NCBI GenBank assembly: GCA_034428935.1
Contig: DAOUHB010000221.1
Location: 1 to 44,272 of the forward strand
Source of the DNA: JAAYZQ01 sp034428935
GTDB lineage: Bacteria > Chloroflexota > Anaerolineae > JAAYZQ01
DNA length: 44,272 nt
Reading direction: 5' to 3'
Part shown: positions 15,479-23,636 of the stretch, in pieces
Layout: each line of letters starts with the position of its first letter
Numbering within the stretch: position 1 is the stretch's first letter
The notes under the pieces: generated by a model
What the model saw: only the letters and a program-made list of their open reading frames with translations
Database searches by the model: none
Told to the model about the DNA's origin: nothing
Program-made: the position numbers and the translations under genes

Positions 15479-16458
15479 AGACCATACGGAGTGGCCTGTT
15501 GTGGCCGGGGACGCTGGCCGTCCTGCTGTTGCTGCTCCTGGGGGCCGCGGCCTGTGGCCCGTCGGGGCCGGACGGGGCCGCGGCCATCGCCGAGCCAGGG
15601 CCGGCCGCCCTGGGCGCCGGCGAAAAGCTCCAGGTGGTGGCCACGACCAACATCGTGGGCGACGTCGTCGGCCGGGTGGGTGGCGACAGGATCGAGCTGT
15701 TGACCCTCATGGGCATCGGCGTCGACCCCCACAGCTACGTGCCCGCTCCCTCCGAGGTGGCCGCCATCCACGACGCGGACCTGGTGTTCCTGAACGGCGG
15801 CGGCCTGGAGGACGGCCTGGAGAACGTCCTGGAGAGCGCCGGCGGCGAGGCGCCGCGGGTCGAAATCTCCCAGGGGATCCAGTTTCGGCCGTCTGAGGGT
15901 GAGGCCCACGCCGGGGAAGACGACGACCACGGCGAGGTGGATGCCCACGTCTGGTTCAGCGTTCCCAACGTCATCCAGTGGGTGGAAAACGCCCGGCAGG
16001 CCCTCAGCCTTCGGGACCCGGGCAACGCGGACGCCTACCGGGCCAACGCCGAGGCCTACACGCGAGAGCTGGAAGAGCTGGACGCCTGGATCCAGGCCCA
16101 GGTGGAGTCCATCCCCGTGGAGAACCGCAAGCTGGTCACGAATCACGCCAGCTTTGCCTACCTCGCCGACCGGTACGGGCTGGAGCAGGTGGGCACCGTC
16201 TACCCCTTTAACCCATCGGCCGAGCCCTCGGCCCGGGCCATCGCCGCGCTCCAGGAGATCATCCAGCGCTACGGCGTGCCGGCCATCTTTACCGAGAGCA
16301 CGGTCAATGTCAAGCTGGCGGAGCAGGTGGCCGCCGATACGGGCGTCCGCCTGGTGTCCCTCTACACCGGCTCCCTCGGCGGGCCGGGCAGCGGGGCCGA
16401 GACGTACGTCGAACTGATGCGCTACGACGTGACGGCCATCGTGGAGGCGCTGCGATGA
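15475..16458 (+). CDS. znuA: ZnuA-like zinc ABC transporter substrate-binding lipoprotein
   Basis: The 327-residue precursor starts at the ATG overlapping the regulator's stop, with AGGGGGAAGGGAA upstream. It has a lipobox (GAAACG). The ligand regions are DPHSY, DAHVWFS and TNHASFAYLADRYG. A short acidic/His loop precedes the second ligand (EGEAHAGEDDDHGEVDAHVW), a mark of zinc-binding ZnuA proteins. It is a distant paralogue of the TroA-like protein encoded 4.5 kb upstream. The downstream ATPase gene overlaps its 3' end by 4 nt. Confidence 0.9.
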   Translation: MKTIRSGLLWPGTLAVLLLLLLGAAACGPSGPDGAAAIAEPGPAALGAGEKLQVVATTNIVGDVVGRVGGDRIELLTLMGIGVDPHSYVPAPSEVAAIHDADLVFLNGGGLEDGLENVLESAGGEAPRVEISQGIQFRPSEGEAHAGEDDDHGEVDAHVWFSVPNVIQWVENARQALSLRDPGNADAYRANAEAYTRELEELDAWIQAQVESIPVENRKLVTNHASFAYLADRYGLEQVGTVYPFNPSAEPSARAIAALQEIIQRYGVPAIFTESTVNVKLAEQVAADTGVRLVSLYTGSLGGPGSGAETYVELMRYDVTAIVEALR

Positions 16459-17225
16459 CGGACGAGATCTTGCGCGTTGAGAACCTGACCGTAGGCTACA
16501 ACGGCAGCCATGCCCTGGAAGAGGTGAGCCTGGCCGTCAACGAGGGCGAGCAGGTGGCCATCGTCGGCCCCAACGGGGCGGGCAAGAGCACGCTGTTCAA
16601 GGCACTGGTGGGGCTCATCCCGCCGGTTTCGGGCACCATCTCGACCAACGGCGCCGAGATGGCCTACGTGACCCAGCGCTCGGCGGTGGACTGGAGCTTT
16701 CCGGTGACCGTCCACGACGTGGTCATGATGGGCCGCATCGGCAAAATGGGCTGGCTGCGCTGGAAGCGCCCCCGCGACGGCGAGATCGTGGAGCGCTGCC
16801 TGGAGCAGGTGGGCATGGCCGAGCTGGCCAACCGCCAGATCGGCGAGCTTTCGGGAGGGCAGCAGCAGCGGGTCTTTATCGCCCGCGCCCTGGCCCAGGA
16901 GGCGCGCATCCTGCTCATGGACGAGCCCTTTAGCGGCGTGGACGCCGCGGCCCAGGAGACGATCCTGGATCTGCTGCAAACCTTGCCCAGCCAGGGCGTC
17001 ACCGTCCTGGTCTCGACCCACGACCTGAATCTGGCCGTGGAGCGCTTTGACCGCATCGCGCTGCTTAACCGCCGCCTGGTAGCCTATGGCCTGCCAAGGC
17101 AGGTCATCCGGCCCGAGACGCTGGCGGCGGCCTATGGCGGGCAGGCGGTGTGGCGCGGCGAGGACTATGCCCTGGTGTTGGGCGACATCGACTGCTGCGG
17201 AGAGGGAGGACACCGTCATGGCTGA
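16455..17225 (+). CDS. znuC: Zinc ABC transporter ATP-binding protein
   Basis: The 256-residue ATPase has Walker A GPNGAGKST, signature LSGGQQQR, Walker B ILLMDEP and switch STHDLN. VTQRSAVDWSFP marks the Mn/Zn/Fe branch. The start overlaps the ZnuA-like gene (ATGA) and the end overlaps the permease gene by 8 nt. The last residues are DIDCCGEGGHRHG, an unusual tail with two Cys and two His that could bind metal on the cytoplasmic side. Similar His-containing tails occur in some ZnuC-like ATPases. Confidence 0.91.
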   Translation: MTDEILRVENLTVGYNGSHALEEVSLAVNEGEQVAIVGPNGAGKSTLFKALVGLIPPVSGTISTNGAEMAYVTQRSAVDWSFPVTVHDVVMMGRIGKMGWLRWKRPRDGEIVERCLEQVGMAELANRQIGELSGGQQQRVFIARALAQEARILLMDEPFSGVDAAAQETILDLLQTLPSQGVTVLVSTHDLNLAVERFDRIALLNRRLVAYGLPRQVIRPETLAAAYGGQAVWRGEDYALVLGDIDCCGEGGHRHG

Positions 17226-18099
17226 TCTGCTGGAGATGCTGCTCGAACCCCTGCGCTACCCCTTCATGGTCCGCGGGCTGCTGGCGTCCGTCATGGTCGG
17301 CACGCTGTGTGCCGTGGTGGGCAGCTATGTCGTGCTGCGGGGCATGGCCTTTTTCGGCGACGCCCTGGCCCACGCCATCCTGCCCGGCGTGGCGGCCAGC
17401 TACCTGATGGGGGCCAACCTCTTCTGGGGCGCGCTGGCCATGGGCCTCGTCACCGCCCTGGGCATCGGCTACGTCAGCGGGCGCGGCCAGGTGAAGGAGG
17501 ACACGGCCATCGGCGTCATCTTTGCCGCCAGCCTGGCCCTGGGCGTGGCCATGCTCTCCACGGTGCGCGATTACAGCGTCGACCTGACCCACATCCTCTT
17601 TGGCAACGTCCTGGGCGTGTCGGCGCAGGACCTGTGGCTGGCGGCCGGGCTGAGCCTGGTGGTCCTGGTCCTCGTCGTGGCCCTGTACAAGGAACTGCTG
17701 CTCGTCTCCTTCGACCCCATCCTGGCCGCCACACTGCGCCTGCCCCTGACGGCCCTCCAATACCTGCTCCTGGTGCTCATCGCCCTGACCGTCGTCGTCT
17801 CGCTGCAAACGGTGGGCGTGGCGCTGATGGTGGCCATGCTGGTGACGCCGGCCGCCACCGCCTACCTTCTCACCCGGCGGCTGTGGCATATGATGATCGT
17901 CGGGGCCATCATCGGTGTGGTCTCGTCCGTGGGCGGCCTCTATCTATCCTTCTACCTGAACATTGCCTCCGGCGCGTCCGTCGTCCTCGTCTGCACCGCC
18001 TTTTTTGTCGTCGCCTTTCTCTTTGCGCCGCGGCGCGGTGCCCTGTGGGAGCTGTTTCAGCCGCGGCGCGCGCCGGCCGCCCAGCGCCGACCGGCGTGA
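17218..18099 (+). CDS. znuB: Zinc ABC transporter permease
   Basis: The 293-residue permease has the cluster 9 core (FFGDALAHAILPGVAASYL, VKEDTAIGVIFAASLALGV, LQTVGVALMVAMLVTPAATAYLL) in about eight helices. Unlike the two permeases of the upstream operon it lacks the winged-helix-like C-terminal extension and ends in a short basic tail. The ATG at 17218 follows GGAGAGGGAGGACACC and overlaps the ATPase gene by 8 nt. A single permease gene implies a homodimer, as for ZnuB. No T-rich terminator follows. Confidence 0.91.
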   Translation: MADLLEMLLEPLRYPFMVRGLLASVMVGTLCAVVGSYVVLRGMAFFGDALAHAILPGVAASYLMGANLFWGALAMGLVTALGIGYVSGRGQVKEDTAIGVIFAASLALGVAMLSTVRDYSVDLTHILFGNVLGVSAQDLWLAAGLSLVVLVLVVALYKELLLVSFDPILAATLRLPLTALQYLLLVLIALTVVVSLQTVGVALMVAMLVTPAATAYLLTRRLWHMMIVGAIIGVVSSVGGLYLSFYLNIASGASVVLVCTAFFVVAFLFAPRRGALWELFQPRRAPAAQRRPA

Positions 18100-18206
18100 G
18101 GCCCGGCCCGGCAATTGCTCGCGCCGCAGTGGCCGATTGTTGCCGCTTTACCAATTGATACGGATATGCCCACATCTACAGAGTCCTGGAGAGCCGGGAA
18201 CCCAAG

Positions 18207-18235
18207 TTGCCAGCCGGGGAGAACCGTGGTATACT
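18207..18235 (+). promoter_or_regulatory. Promoter of the polyphosphate gene cluster
   Basis: TTGCCA (18207-18212) and TATACT (18230-18235) are separated by 17 nt. They lie 50 nt before the TTG start of the CYTH-CHAD gene, within the 185-nt gap after znuB. Nothing else is recognised in that gap. Confidence 0.65.
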
Positions 18236-18284
18236 GATCGAACATTTGTAGGGCTGTGCCGCGTCGCGGGAAGGAGGCGGCCGG

Positions 18285-19889
18285 TTGGAAGTAGAGGTCA
18301 AGTTCGCCGTCCCCGATCGCCCGACATTCCAGCGCTTGCTGGAGGCGCAGACCCTTGGCGGTCTGCCGCTTGGCGAAGGCGCCGTGGCCCGGGTCCGGGA
18401 CCATTACCTGGATACCGCCGAGGGCGCGCTACGCGCCCAGGGCTATGCCTGTCGCCTGCGCCAGGAGGATGACCGTACCCTGGGCGGCCTCAAGGGGCTG
18501 GGCCAGGCTGCGGGAGCGATCCATCGCCGGGAGGAGCTGGAGGTCGAGCTGCCAGGGCTCGTCGGGCCGGCGGACTGGCCCCCCGGCCCGGCGCGGTCGC
18601 TGGCCCTCGATCTTTCCGGGTCCCGCCCTCTCTTGCCCCTGCTGACCATCAGCCAGACGCGCCACACCCGCCCCGTCCTGGCATCAAGCGGTACCCTAGC
18701 CATCCTCTCCCTGGACGACGTTCGTGTGTGCCGCGACGACGCGCTCCTGGCCACCTACCTGGAGGTCGAGGCGGAGCTGGCACCGGGGCAGGCCGAAGAC
18801 GACCTGAAACGGCTGGCGGCGGCTATCCAGGAGGAGTGGGTCCTCGCGCCGCAGCCCCGGTCCAAGTTCGAGCGGGCGCTACTGCTCCTCCAGTCCCTCC
18901 CACCCGGCGAGGGCGACGGCCGGCCCGCCAGGGGGGGCAAGGCGAGGCCGGGCCTCACCCCGGACGATACCATGGGCCAGGCTGCGGTCAAGGTGCTGGC
19001 CTTTCACTACGGGCGCATGTTGCGCAACGAGCCGGGCACACGCCTGGGGCAGGACCCCGAGGCGCTCCACGACATGCGCGTCGCCACGAGGCGCATGCGG
19101 GCTGCCCTGCGGGTCTTTGAGCCGGCCGTCGATCCGAAGGCCCTCGCCTCTTTGGGCAAGGGGCTGCGGCGCACCGGACGGGCGCTCGGCCCCGTGCGCG
19201 ACCTGGACGTCTTTCGTCAGAAGACCCTGGCCTACCGGGATTCGCTGCCCCTCGGGCAGCGCGGCGGCCTCGACGAGTTCCTGGTGCTGCTGGAGGCCCG
19301 GCGGGAAGCGGCCCGCGAGGAGATGATCGCCTACCTGGACGGCCGCAAATATGCCCGCTTCAAGGCGGCCATGTACGGCTTTGTCGACGGCGGTGGCGCG
19401 AGCGTGCCGGGCAGCGGCCATGCCGTGGGCGACGTGGCACCCGCCGCCGTCGAGGAGCGCCTGGCCGCCGTCCTGGCGTATGACGGGGAAGTGAACCACC
19501 CCGACCCGCCCCCCGAGCGGCTGCATGCCCTGCGCATCGATTGCAAGCGACTGCGCTACACCCTGGAGTTCTTTGAAGAGGTGCTGGGCCCGGAAACCCG
19601 GGCCGTCATTGGCGAGGTCGTCGTCTTGCAGGACCACCTGGGCGCCGTGCAGGACGCCATCGTGGCAGGCGACATCCTGCGCGATTACCTGGCCACGGGC
19701 ACGTGGGGCGCCGGGCCCGCCGCGCCCCTGCCGGCCGGCCAGGCGCCGCAGGCTCCCGGCGTCGAGGCGTACCTGGCCGCCACCCTGGCCGAGTTCCGGC
19801 ACCTGGTGGCCACCTTTGCCGCGATCTGGCAGCGCGTCGCCGGCCCGGAGTTCCGCCGCCTGGTTGCCGGGGCGGTAGCGGCCCTGTAG
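18285..19889 (+). CDS. CYTH and CHAD domain protein
   Basis: The TTG start follows GGAAGGAGG and gives 534 residues. The N-terminal CYTH tunnel domain (about 1-205) begins with EVEVKF, the family ExExK signature, and continues with DHYLDT and YLEVEAEL. The CHAD domain (about 235-530) has HDMRVATRRMRAALRVF, RDLDVF and the second half LHALRIDCKRLRYTLEFFEE, the basic His/Arg helices that bind polyphosphate. CYTH domains hydrolyse or transfer triphosphates. It shares a transcript with two PPK2 kinases, so a role in polyphosphate granules or in processing short-chain phosphates is likely. A Pro/Gly linker separates the two domains. Confidence 0.92.
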   Translation: MEVEVKFAVPDRPTFQRLLEAQTLGGLPLGEGAVARVRDHYLDTAEGALRAQGYACRLRQEDDRTLGGLKGLGQAAGAIHRREELEVELPGLVGPADWPPGPARSLALDLSGSRPLLPLLTISQTRHTRPVLASSGTLAILSLDDVRVCRDDALLATYLEVEAELAPGQAEDDLKRLAAAIQEEWVLAPQPRSKFERALLLLQSLPPGEGDGRPARGGKARPGLTPDDTMGQAAVKVLAFHYGRMLRNEPGTRLGQDPEALHDMRVATRRMRAALRVFEPAVDPKALASLGKGLRRTGRALGPVRDLDVFRQKTLAYRDSLPLGQRGGLDEFLVLLEARREAAREEMIAYLDGRKYARFKAAMYGFVDGGGASVPGSGHAVGDVAPAAVEERLAAVLAYDGEVNHPDPPPERLHALRIDCKRLRYTLEFFEEVLGPETRAVIGEVVVLQDHLGAVQDAIVAGDILRDYLATGTWGAGPAAPLPAGQAPQAPGVEAYLAATLAEFRHLVATFAAIWQRVAGPEFRRLVAGAVAAL

Positions 19890-19907
19890 GAAGAAGGAGC
19901 GGTCGAC

Positions 19908-20756
19908 ATGCTGGAAAAGATCGATCTGACCCGATCCCTGGACGAGGGCGAGTACAAGCGGCAAAGGCCCCTGCTGCAGCGGCGCCTGTACGACCTGCAA
20001 AAGGCCTGCTGGGACGCCAAGATCCCGATCGTCATCCTCTTTGAGGGTTGGGATGCCTCCGGCAAGGGGACGGCCATCAACCTGCTCACCTCGCGCCTCG
20101 ACCCCCGCGGCTTCAAGCTCTATCCTATCCAGGCGCCCCGCACCTTCGAGACGCTGCTGCCGTGGCTGTGGCGCTTCTGGCTCAAGCTGCCGAGCTATGG
20201 CGAGATGGCCATCTTTGACCGGAGCTGGTACGGGCGCGTGCTCGTGGAGCGCGTCGAAGAGCTGACGCCGGTGCAAGAGTGGCGCAAGGGCTACCGCGAC
20301 GTCGTGGACTTTGAGCACACCCTGGCCGATGACGACGTCGTCATCGCCAAGTTCTTCTTGCACATCAGCAAGAAGGAGCAAAAGAGGCGCTTCAAGGAGC
20401 TGGAACGGGATCCCCTCGAGAGCTGGCACGTGCAGCCCGAGGACTGGGATCACCACGAGAAGTACGAGGCTTACGTGGTGGCTATCGAGGAGATGCTGGA
20501 GCGGACCGACACCGAATGGGGTCCGTGGATCATCGTCGAGGCGACGGATCGACGTTGGGCGCGGGTCAAGATCCTGAAGACCATCATTCGCCGCATGGAG
20601 GAAGCGCTGCAGGCGCGGGGCCTGCCCCTGCCCGAGGAGGCCGGCTCGGAGGCGGTCGAGGCCGAAGAGGAAGACGAGCCCGAAGCAGAGGCCGAGGTGG
20701 TGCCTGCCCCGCCCGTGGAGGCGGAGCCGGTGGCTGCCGCCGCGGAAGCGGCCTGA
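19908..20756 (+). CDS. Polyphosphate kinase 2 family protein with acidic C-terminal tail
   Basis: The 282-residue protein has the PPK2 fold: Walker A GWDASGKGTAIN (about residues 47-58), the lid-region RLDPRGFKL and Walker B-like IFDRSWYGRVLVERVE. The WLWRFWLKLP segment resembles one half of two-domain polyphosphate:AMP phosphotransferases (class II PPK2). After residue 240 the sequence is a Glu/Ala/Pro tail with about 15 acidic residues. It lies 18 nt after the CYTH-CHAD gene and 27 nt before a second PPK2 gene. PPK2 enzymes move phosphate between polyphosphate and AMP, ADP or GDP; which nucleotide is used here is not clear. Confidence 0.9.
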   Translation: MLEKIDLTRSLDEGEYKRQRPLLQRRLYDLQKACWDAKIPIVILFEGWDASGKGTAINLLTSRLDPRGFKLYPIQAPRTFETLLPWLWRFWLKLPSYGEMAIFDRSWYGRVLVERVEELTPVQEWRKGYRDVVDFEHTLADDDVVIAKFFLHISKKEQKRRFKELERDPLESWHVQPEDWDHHEKYEAYVVAIEEMLERTDTEWGPWIIVEATDRRWARVKILKTIIRRMEEALQARGLPLPEEAGSEAVEAEEEDEPEAEAEVVPAPPVEAEPVAAAAEAA

Positions 20757-20783
20757 CGACAGGCACAGGAGTAGGAGGACCCC

Positions 20784-21662
20784 ATGCTCGGTACTGTGGA
20801 CCTGGAAAAGAGCCTGACCCGCGAGGAATACGTCCGCGATCTGATCCGCTACCAGTTGCAGTTGCGCAGCCTGGCCTATCAACTGTACGTCGCGAAGCGC
20901 CCCATGGTCGTCGTCTACGAGGGCTGGGATGCGGGGGGCAAGGGCGGCAACATCAAGAGGGTCACCGAAAGGCTGGACCCCCGCGGCTACGAGGTCTTTG
21001 CCATCGCTGCGCCCCAGGGCGACGACCGGACGCACCACTACCTATGGCGTTTCTGGCGGCGCCTGAAGCCACCGGACGAAAAGCAAATTCTGATCTTTGA
21101 CCGGAGCTGGTACGGCCGTGTCCTCGTCGAGCGCCTGGAGGGCTTTTGCACCGAGGCCGAGTGGAGGCGCGCCTACCGCGAGATCAACGAGTTCGAGCGG
21201 CAGCTCGTCGATTTCGGGACGATCATGGTCAAATTCTGGATCCACATCAGCCGCGACGAACAGTTGCGACGCTTCCAGCAGCGCCAGGAACTACCCTACA
21301 AGGCGTGGAAGCTGACCGACGAGGACTGGCGCAACCGGGCCAAGTGGGACGTGTACGAAGAAGCCGTCAACGACATGCTCCTGAAAACCAGCACCCTGAC
21401 GGCCCCGTGGACCGTTGTCGAGGGCAACTGCAAGTGGTACGCCCGGATCAAGACCCTGCGCACCATGGTAGAGACCCTGAGCCAGGAGCTGAATTACCAA
21501 CCGCCGGACCCTGTCGCCGGCTCCGATGAGGCGGTGACAGGCGAGAAGAAAAAGAAAAAGGAGAACAAGATGGCCAAGAACAAGGACAAGGGCAAGAAGG
21601 AAAAGAAGGAGAAGAAGGTCAAGAAGGAGAAGAAGGAAAAGAAGGAAAAAGTAGCGGCTTAG
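20784..21662 (+). CDS. Polyphosphate kinase 2 family protein with lysine-rich C-terminal tail
   Basis: The 292-residue paralogue has Walker A GWDAGGKGGNIK, RLDPRGYEVFAIAAP and FDRSWYGRVLVERLEG, matching the other half of a two-domain class II PPK2. Residues from about 252 onward form a Lys/Glu tail with some 27 lysines, such as EKKEKKVKKEKKEKKEK, which could bind polyphosphate chains. The DNA of this tail is very purine-rich (21540-21658). GTAGGAGGACCCC precedes the ATG. The stop overlaps the stop of the convergent rluD-like gene by 4 nt, so no terminator fits between them. Confidence 0.9.
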   Translation: MLGTVDLEKSLTREEYVRDLIRYQLQLRSLAYQLYVAKRPMVVVYEGWDAGGKGGNIKRVTERLDPRGYEVFAIAAPQGDDRTHHYLWRFWRRLKPPDEKQILIFDRSWYGRVLVERLEGFCTEAEWRRAYREINEFERQLVDFGTIMVKFWIHISRDEQLRRFQQRQELPYKAWKLTDEDWRNRAKWDVYEEAVNDMLLKTSTLTAPWTVVEGNCKWYARIKTLRTMVETLSQELNYQPPDPVAGSDEAVTGEKKKKKENKMAKNKDKGKKEKKEKKVKKEKKEKKEKVAA

Positions 21663-22606
21663 CCTTCTCTCAGGAGCTCCAGGACACCGGCCAGGTCAGC
21701 GGGAAGTGGTGTGTCCAGTTCCAGGCGCTGGCCGGTGACGGGGTGCTGAAAGCCCAGGTGGCCGGCGTGCAAGAACTGCCGCTCGAGGGGCAGGTGCGTT
21801 CGGCGCCGGCCGTAGACCGGGTCGCCCACCACGGCGTGCCCGACGGAAGCCAGGTGCACGCGGATCTGATGGGTGCGCCCCGTCCTGGGCTCGGCCTTTA
21901 CCAGGCTGTACATGCCGGCCGCCGGCCCCGTCTGCCAGGCAAACTGCTCCAGGACGTGATATTCCGTCACGGCTTCGCGCCCGCCGGGCAGCACGGCCAT
22001 GCGCTGCCGGTGCTGCGGGTCGCGGCCGATGGGCGCTTCGATGCGTCCCCAGGCGGGCTGCAGGTGGCCGTGGACCAGGGCCAGGTAGGCCTTGTCCACC
22101 CGGCGGTCCTTGAATTGTTGCTGCAGGGCGCGCTGCACCTTTTCCGTCTTGGCCAGGAGGATGAGGCCCGACGTGTCGCGGTCCAGGCGGTGGACGATAC
22201 CTGGCCTCTGCTCCGACGAGGGGAGGTCCAGGCCGGCCAGCGCGGGGCTGTGGGCCAGGAGGGCATTGGCCAACGTGCCGCCCGTGTGCCCCGGCGCGGG
22301 GTGCACCACCATGCCCGCGGGCTTGTCGACCACCAGGAGCGCGTCGTCCTCGTAGACGACGTGGAGGGGAATTGACTCGGGCCGGAGTTCCTGCACGCCG
22401 TCGTCGCCGGGGAGCAGGACCACCACCTGGTCACCGGCCCGAACCTTGTAGCTGGACCGGGCGGGCTCGCCGTCCACGGTGACCCGCCCTTCGTCGATGA
22501 GCCGCTGCGCCGCCGAGCGGGACAGGTCGGGCACCTGCCCTGCCAGGAATCGGTCCAGCCGCTCCTGGTCCGGGCCGGCCAGGAGTTCGATCAGTTCTTC
22601 CGGCAT
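21659..22606 (-). CDS. rluD: RluD-family 23S rRNA pseudouridine synthase
   Basis: The 315-residue protein has an N-terminal S4 RNA-binding domain (RLDRFLAGQ, SRSAAQRLIDEGRVTVDG) and the catalytic core GIVHRLDRDTSGLILLAK with the active-site Asp. TGRTHQIRVHLASVGHAVVGDPVYG follows. The family isomerises uridines in 23S rRNA helix 69. The ATG at 22606 lies 8 nt after the lspA stop, an order (lspA-rluD) common in many bacteria. I read upstream codons in this frame as lspA shadow. RluD is the best fit, with RluB/C-type specificity not excluded. Confidence 0.9.
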   Translation of the reverse strand: MPEELIELLAGPDQERLDRFLAGQVPDLSRSAAQRLIDEGRVTVDGEPARSSYKVRAGDQVVVLLPGDDGVQELRPESIPLHVVYEDDALLVVDKPAGMVVHPAPGHTGGTLANALLAHSPALAGLDLPSSEQRPGIVHRLDRDTSGLILLAKTEKVQRALQQQFKDRRVDKAYLALVHGHLQPAWGRIEAPIGRDPQHRQRMAVLPGGREAVTEYHVLEQFAWQTGPAAGMYSLVKAEPRTGRTHQIRVHLASVGHAVVGDPVYGRRRTHLPLERQFLHAGHLGFQHPVTGQRLELDTPLPADLAGVLELLREG

Positions 22607-22614
22607 GGGCCCTG

Positions 22615-23172
22615 CTAGCCGCCGTCGGTCACCGGATGCCCGTCGGCCTCCGTATTCTCCACGCGCCACAACATCCAGGCCAGGATGGCCACCCCCGAGA
22701 CGACGCACATGTCGGCGACGTTCCACACCGGCCAGATCTTGACGTCGAAAAAGTCGGTGACATAGGCCCGGCGCAGGGCGGCCATGAGGCTGCCCGCCGA
22801 ATCGAGCTGCATGGCCGCCGTGCTGAGGCGGTCGATGACGTTGCCCAGGTCGCCGGCCAGGATGAGCCCCGCCGCCAGGCGGGCGGACCAATAGCCTGCC
22901 GGGATGCGCGGGTAGTAGACGACGATGCCGATGAGCACGGCCAGGTTGACCAGCATAAAGAGCCAGCCCAGGCCGGGCATCTGGCCAAAGGACACGCCCG
23001 TGTTCTGGACGTGGGTAAAGGTAAAGAAGCGTGCCAGGGCAGGGATGGGCGCCCAGGACTCGCCCACGGCCAGGTTCTGGCGCACCAGGTGTTTGCTCAC
23101 CTGATCGAGGGCAACGCCGATGGATGCCACTCCGATCAGGAGGGCCCAGTTAAGGAAACGTTGGGATCGCAC
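22615..23172 (-). CDS. lspA: Lipoprotein signal peptidase
   Basis: The 185-residue membrane protein has four predicted helices and the signal peptidase II motifs: LDQVSKHLV, VQNTGVSFG, AGDLGNVIDR with the first catalytic Asp and VWNVADMCVVSG with the second. It cleaves lipoprotein precursors below the lipid-modified Cys and would process the several lipoproteins encoded in this window. An insertion of about 20 residues (TAAMQLDSAGSLMAALRRAY) between the two catalytic motifs is longer than in the E. coli enzyme. The gene starts 9 nt after the DksA-type gene. Confidence 0.93.
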   Translation of the reverse strand: MRSQRFLNWALLIGVASIGVALDQVSKHLVRQNLAVGESWAPIPALARFFTFTHVQNTGVSFGQMPGLGWLFMLVNLAVLIGIVVYYPRIPAGYWSARLAAGLILAGDLGNVIDRLSTAAMQLDSAGSLMAALRRAYVTDFFDVKIWPVWNVADMCVVSGVAILAWMLWRVENTEADGHPVTDGG

Positions 23173-23181
23173 CGGTTCGTC

Positions 23182-23523
23182 TCAGGTCTTTTGTCGTTGT
23201 TGGCAGCGTAAGCACAGGGTGGCGTAGGGCAGCGCCTCGAGGCGCGCCGGGTCGATCTCTTCCCGGCACATCTCGCAGATGCCATACGTCCCCTGCTCAA
23301 ATCGGGCCAGGGCGTCGGTGACCTGTACCAGCAACTGTTGGGCGTTTTGACGCAACGCCAGGTCCTTGGCCTGCTCAAAGGCCTCGGTGGCGTCGTCGGC
23401 CATGTGATTGCCATATCCCAGGCTGGTTCCTCCCTCGGCCTCAGCCTGGGCAATCAGTGCCAGCAGTCGTGCCCGCTCCTCCTCCAAAGACGACCGGAGC
23501 AGATCGGGTGTCCTAATAACCAT
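23182..23523 (-). CDS. DksA/TraR-type C4 zinc-finger protein
   Basis: The ATG at 23523 follows GGAGGTGG and gives 113 residues; an upstream in-frame extension runs toward the end of ileS and lacks a good start. The protein has a coiled-coil N terminus (SLEEERARLLALIAQAEAE), EAFEQAKDLALRQN, and the zinc finger GICEMCREEIDPARLEALPYA followed by CLRC. The family binds RNA polymerase through its secondary channel. The acidic tip DD is less clear than in E. coli DksA, and similar short proteins precede lspA in many genomes. It probably heads a three-gene operon with lspA and rluD. Confidence 0.88.
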   Translation of the reverse strand: MVIRTPDLLRSSLEEERARLLALIAQAEAEGGTSLGYGNHMADDATEAFEQAKDLALRQNAQQLLVQVTDALARFEQGTYGICEMCREEIDPARLEALPYATLCLRCQQRQKT

Positions 23524-23560
23524 TCCACCTCCAACCCATACCTTTTTCCCAGGAGCCAAC

Positions 23561-23589
23561 ATTTTACATGAAACGGGCCAAATCGGCAA
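23561..23589 (-). promoter_or_regulatory. Promoter of the DksA-type gene, lspA and rluD
   Basis: On the minus strand TTGCCG (23589-23584), 17 nt and TAAAAT (23566-23561) lie between ileS and the DksA-type gene, about 40 nt before its ATG. Confidence 0.6.
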
Positions 23590-23636
23590 ATCCTGCCGCA
23601 GCCGCTTCAGGCTGCCACCTGCCCGTGGATGGGTTC

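Noticed and set aside
21540..21662. Lysine-rich, purine-rich end of the second PPK2 gene as a possible frameshift or low-complexity artefact
   Set aside because: The frame stays open to a proper stop, and basic tails of this type occur in bacterial proteins; I keep it as real.
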